Assembly: GCA_021413705.1 (NCBI GenBank) | Contig: JAIOPX010000131.1 | Location: forward strand, 1-63,154 | From: Planctomycetota bacterium | Lineage (GTDB): Bacteria > Planctomycetota > Planctomycetia > Pirellulales > UBA7805 | Direction of reading: 5' to 3' | Length of the DNA stretch: 63,154 bases | Shown here: positions 60,173 to 63,154 of the stretch, one piece after another | How positions within the stretch are numbered: position 1 is the first letter of the stretch | Layout: each line of letters starts with the position of its first letter | The notes under the pieces: model-generated | Seen by the model: the letters and a program-made list of their open reading frames with translations, nothing else | What the model was told of the DNA's origin: nothing | The model's database searches: none | Made by a program: the position numbers and the translations under genes

Positions 60173-61486
60173 ATGGAACTAAAGACATTTTCCGCTGGGA
60201 GCATGCAAGAGGCTTTGCAACTGGTTCGCCGGGAGCTTGGCCCCGAGGCGTCCGTATTGCATACGCGGGAAGTGCGCGCCCGCACGCTGTTTGGCTTGCT
60301 GCCGGGCGTGCCGCGTTTTGAGGTCACGGCTTCGCTCGATGTTACCGTCCCGAGCAAGCTGACCGCGCAACCGAGGAAACGAACGATCAACGACAACGGC
60401 GGCACAAAGACGAAGGATGCGAGGTCGAAAACGACTCCGTCACGACCCGTGCGTCTTCCAGGGGCCGCAGCCGCTGCTTATTCGCTCCGCCAACCACAGT
60501 CACGAATTGAATCACCGGTTCGCAGCACTCCCTCAGCAGCACGCTTGCCATTGCCTCTCGACAACCTGTCGATGCCGTTGCCGCCGGTTGAATTTTCCAT
60601 CCCGCCCGTTCCTCGCGATCCGGTAGGCGAGGAACTGGCCGAGTTGAAATCGCTCGTCGAGCAGTTGCGACTGAAGTCGCGCAGCTCGTCACAGCATGAG
60701 CTGCCGCAGGAACTGTTTGGACTGCTCACTGATTTGATTGAAGCCGACGTCAGCGAGGAGCTGGCCCGCGAGTTGCTGAAGCAACTTCGGGGCGAATTGC
60801 CCGCTGACAAACTAGCCGACATTGCATGTGTGCGGCAGCAGATGCTCCGACTGGTGCAGGCACGCATTGCCGTGGGTGGCCCGATCCAAGTGGCCGCGGG
60901 CAAGCGGCGTGTGGTGGCCGTGGTCGGCCCAACTGGTGTCGGCAAGACGACCACCATCGCCAAGCTGGCGGCCAATTTTCGCCTCCGTGAAAAGCGCAAG
61001 GTGGGCTTAGTCACCATTGACACCTATCGCATCGCCGCCGTGGACCAACTGCGAACCTATGCCGACATCATCGATCTGCCGATGGAAGTGGTCGGCACGC
61101 CGCGCGAGGTGCGCCCTGCGTTGGAACGCCTCCGCTCGCAAGAACTCGTGTTGATCGACACCGCGGGCCGCAGCCCGCACGATGCCGTGCGGATCCAGGA
61201 ACTCAAAGCCGTATTGGCCGAGGCCGAGCCGGACGAGGTTCACCTGGTGCTCAGCAGCATCGCTGGCAGCGCCCAACTGCGGCGCACCGCGCAGCAGTTC
61301 GCCGAAGTTGGTGTCACCTCAATCATCCTGACCAAACTCGACGAAGCCTCCAGCCTGGGCAACCTGCTCGGCGTGTTGGACGCTTCGCGACCTCCGCTGA
61401 GCTACGTCACCGACGGCCAGAACGTGCCCGACGATATTGACACGGCCGACGCCGCCAACTTGGCGAAACGAATCCTCGGCTACTAA
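60173..61486 (+). CDS. flhF: Flagellar biosynthesis GTPase FlhF
   Basis: A 437-residue SRP-type GTPase that places the flagellum. The G-domain in the C-terminal half shows GPTGVGKTTT (G1), DTYRIAAVDQLRTYADI (G2/I-box), DTAGRSPHD (G3) and TKLDEASS (G4). The N-terminal half has the FlhF start MELKTFSAGSMQEALQLVRR and a variable linker rich in Ser, Pro and Arg. The ATG at 60173 lies after the family 1 repeat and is preferred over an upstream ATG inside it. It is followed by flhG. Confidence 0.95.
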   Translation: MELKTFSAGSMQEALQLVRRELGPEASVLHTREVRARTLFGLLPGVPRFEVTASLDVTVPSKLTAQPRKRTINDNGGTKTKDARSKTTPSRPVRLPGAAAAAYSLRQPQSRIESPVRSTPSAARLPLPLDNLSMPLPPVEFSIPPVPRDPVGEELAELKSLVEQLRLKSRSSSQHELPQELFGLLTDLIEADVSEELARELLKQLRGELPADKLADIACVRQQMLRLVQARIAVGGPIQVAAGKRRVVAVVGPTGVGKTTTIAKLAANFRLREKRKVGLVTIDTYRIAAVDQLRTYADIIDLPMEVVGTPREVRPALERLRSQELVLIDTAGRSPHDAVRIQELKAVLAEAEPDEVHLVLSSIAGSAQLRRTAQQFAEVGVTSIILTKLDEASSLGNLLGVLDASRPPLSYVTDGQNVPDDIDTADAANLAKRILGY

Positions 61487-61532
61487 CAATCACTTTTCCT
61501 ACAACCTACAGCCTCAAACCTCCAGCCTAACG

Positions 61533-62435
61533 ATGCCTGACCAAGCCGACATGCTCCGCCAACTGGCTCGCAGCGCCGCAGGTGCTGAAGCTGCGCCCTC
61601 GGCGCCGCTAAAGCTGCTGCTGGTGTGCAGCGCCAAGGGTGGCGTGGGCACGACCACCGTGGCCGTGCAACTGGCCGCGGCGTTGGCTGAGCTAGGACGG
61701 GGCAGCGTGCTGGTCGATGCCGATCTGGGCCGGGCCGACGCAACCTCGCTGCTGGGTTTATCGCCGCGAGTCGGGCTGGAGTCGCTGCTCGAGGGACGCA
61801 CGGGTATTGAGTCATTGCTATCCTGCGTGGCCGACGGAGTACGATTGCTCCCGGCCGCCTGGGCGCCAAGCGAGCCGTGCCAGCCGACACTTTCCGCCGG
61901 CCGCCGCCTGGTTTCCGAACTACGCCGCCTACCGGCCGACAGCGGCTGGATCGTGGTCGATGGTGGCAGCCGCCGTTCGCCGCTCCACGATCACCTCTGG
62001 CAGCAGGCTGCCCGAGTGTTGATGATCACCACGCCCGACGATGTTGCAGTCATGGATAGCTACGCTCGCATCAAGTCACTTGCCACCGCCGGTGCTACTA
62101 CGCCGATCGGCATCTTGATCAATCGCGCCGGCCAGACATCGCTGGCGTTGGACGTGCAGTCACGCTTGGAACAATCGTGCCGCCGGTTCCTAAGCATCGC
62201 GATCGAAGCCTGCGGACAGTTGCCGCAATGGACGGGCCTGTCGGCCATCGAAGGACGCCCAGCGACGCTCCCATCGCGTGAACCCTCGATCACTCGGGAG
62301 TTTGTGCGATTGGCCCGTCGCGTGGCTGATGTGCCACGCGTGGCTGATGTGCCAAGTAGCAGCCAGCAAGAAGCCTCCTTCTGCCGGAAGGTGGCTGGGA
62401 ATCAGGGCTCGCTACAAACGAGTTATCATTCCTGA
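61533..62435 (+). CDS. flhG: MinD/ParA-like ATPase, FlhG type
   Basis: A 300-residue deviant-Walker ATPase, which in flagellated bacteria regulates flagellar number with FlhF. The Walker A reads SAKGGVGTTTVAVQLA: the signature lysine is kept, but the usual P-loop lysine position is Thr, a form also seen in CpaE/TadZ-like proteins. Switch regions VLVDADLGRADA and WIVVDGGSRRS follow. The ATG at 61533 gives MPDQADMLRQL. The tail from about residue 264 contains a tandem VADVPRVADVP and then a repeat-derived stretch (CCTTCTGCCGGAAGG), so it is not part of the conserved fold. Confidence 0.87.
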   Translation: MPDQADMLRQLARSAAGAEAAPSAPLKLLLVCSAKGGVGTTTVAVQLAAALAELGRGSVLVDADLGRADATSLLGLSPRVGLESLLEGRTGIESLLSCVADGVRLLPAAWAPSEPCQPTLSAGRRLVSELRRLPADSGWIVVDGGSRRSPLHDHLWQQAARVLMITTPDDVAVMDSYARIKSLATAGATTPIGILINRAGQTSLALDVQSRLEQSCRRFLSIAIEACGQLPQWTGLSAIEGRPATLPSREPSITREFVRLARRVADVPRVADVPSSSQQEASFCRKVAGNQGSLQTSYHS

Positions 62436-62664
62436 CGGGCAAAACAGTCCGCTCCCGTACACCCAGGCCACGCCCGGCAGGCGAGGCCTAATGAAAACTT
62501 TCAACGAAACTCAACCTACGACCAGTAAACAACCGATAATGCGAAAAGCGATTGGCGCGCCTGGTGCTGTCAAGTTGTAGCAACTAGGCGAAGTCTGCGG
62601 CTCACTCGGAAGGACCCCTGAGTTGTCGCCGACGTCAATCACAGTGACTAAAGTTGGAACTTGA

Positions 62665-62719
62665 TAGTATCCATCACGCTCCGCGTGATGCACACCTCAC
62701 GCGGAGCGTGAGGAGTACT
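62665..62719. repeat. Family 1 palindromic repeat upstream of the sigma gene, copy e
   Basis: Fifth copy of the family, ending 24 bases before the sigma-28 start. The stems are exchanged in order relative to copies a-c (CATCACGC first, then CTCACGC). Confidence 0.9.
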
Positions 62720-62734
62720 TTTCGACCGATCATG

Positions 62735-62740
62735 GAGGAT
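62735..62740 (+). promoter_or_regulatory. Ribosome binding site of the sigma-28 gene
   Basis: A GGAGGA-type site shortly before the ATG at 62744. It supports the chosen start and argues that the gene is translated. Confidence 0.65.
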
Positions 62741-62743
62741 TGC

Positions 62744-63154
62744 ATGGCTACGTCCACGTTGGCGCCGGAAGATGTTCAGCAGCTTTGGCAAGCATTCAAG
62801 GCGGACCAAACGAATAAGGATTATCGCAACCGGCTGGTCGAGCAGTATCTGCCGCTGGTCGAAGCCCGGCTGGGCCGCCCGCCGACAGAAATTGAACTCT
62901 CGGAGCGGATGGAGATCAGCGTTGGAGAATTGGAAAAGCTGATGCTCGAAGCCAACGCCGTCAATCTCGTCAGCCTCAACAAGAAGTGGTACGAGACCGA
63001 CAGCTACAAAGACGTTCGCGAGATCGACATTCTGGAAGACAAGAAGGGTGAAGACCCCACGCGTCGGATCCAGAAGAACGACCTGATGCGGCTGGTCACC
63101 AAGGGACTCAACCGCAACGAGCGGCTGATCATCATCCTCTACTACTATGAAGAG
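62744..63154 (+). CDS. fliA: Sigma-28 (FliA/WhiG)-like factor lacking region 2; runs off the window
   Basis: 137 residues are visible, with no stop before the window end. The N-terminus (LAPEDVQQLWQAFKADQ and RLVEQYLPLVE) matches region 1.2 of planctomycete FliA-type factors. Then, at residue 40-41, the protein passes directly to ARLGRPPTEIELSERMEIS, which is region 3. About 80 residues that would form region 2 (core-RNA-polymerase and -10 contacts, including the usual DLxxxGxxGL and FxTYxxxRIRGAM motifs) are absent, in frame. The rest, LNKKWYETDSYKDVREIDI to LIIILYYYEE, is intact through the beginning of region 4. So the gene could encode a factor without a core-binding domain, or the deletion is an assembly artefact. 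Confidence 0.85.
   Translation, partial: MATSTLAPEDVQQLWQAFKADQTNKDYRNRLVEQYLPLVEARLGRPPTEIELSERMEISVGELEKLMLEANAVNLVSLNKKWYETDSYKDVREIDILEDKKGEDPTRRIQKNDLMRLVTKGLNRNERLIIILYYYEE

Larger units (their letters stand above)
62436..62743. other. Gene-free stretch before the sigma-28 gene
   Basis: 308 bases. It carries a CGCCCGGCAGGCGAGG stretch near 62470, a family 1 palindrome at 62665-62719, and the ribosome-binding site of the sigma gene. No gene is visible. Confidence 0.75.

Noticed and set aside
43-62719. CRISPR array made of the repeated palindromes
   Set aside because: Copies are widely spaced and vary in centre; there is no regular spacer series and no cas gene.

Overview
The window reads as one chromosomal stretch of a planctomycete, probably Pirellulales-like. 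This rests on the flagellar order flhA-flhF-flhG-sigma28, a caa3/bc gene set built on very large secreted cytochromes, EF-hand-bearing secreted proteins, Gly-rich and coiled-coil secreted proteins of a planctomycete style, high GC, and a heavy load of short palindromic intergenic repeats. I saw no rRNA, tRNA, CRISPR array or recognisable transposase.

Region 1 (125-22311, minus strand) is a respiratory supercluster of 18 genes. In transcription order it runs: Rieske protein, b6-type cytochrome b, extended subunit IV, an 1831-residue eight-heme cytochrome c, a small lipoprotein, two proteins that resemble cupredoxins, a diheme cytochrome c lipoprotein, cox subunits II and I (A2-type), heme A synthase ctaA, heme O synthase ctaB, cox subunits III and IV, an ABC exporter, a SCO copper chaperone and a DUF420 protein. 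Together these would make a quinol-to-oxygen chain with its own cofactor assembly.

Region 2 (22542-29886, plus strand) holds purD, a cupin, a copper P-type ATPase riddled with palindromic repeats, a DUF433/DUF5615 toxin-antitoxin pair, a CBM9-like protein and a pyridoxamine-oxidase-like protein. Region 3 (29895-42641) holds a CHAD/MFS pair, secreted proteins, a broken NYN gene, a zinc-ribbon membrane protein, ruvA, an EF-hand secreted protein, ruvC, cysS with a duplicated C-terminus, and ispF without a normal start codon.

Region 4 (42901-49963) has an ABC-2 transporter (one ATPase, two permeases) followed by a TIM-barrel isomerase, a UbiA prenyltransferase and an alkaline-phosphatase-type enzyme, with a TatD-like hydrolase facing them. 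This resembles the metabolite-export Ebo gene set. Region 5 (50127-57582) is mostly hypothetical: coiled-coil and secreted proteins, a helix-turn-helix protein with two repeats translated inside it, a WD40 protein and a DUF4926 protein. Region 6 (57954-63154) is flagellar: flhA, flhF, flhG and a sigma-28 gene that lacks the sigma region 2 core and runs off the window.

The most unusual theme is the palindromic repeat load. At least ten families occur. They sit between genes, supply stop codons to several genes, form protein C-termini, and lie in frame inside two genes (the copper ATPase and the HTH protein). Several genes also carry internal deletions, duplications or lost starts (sigma-28, NYN, cysS, ispF), suggesting active small-scale remodelling or, less likely, assembly errors.
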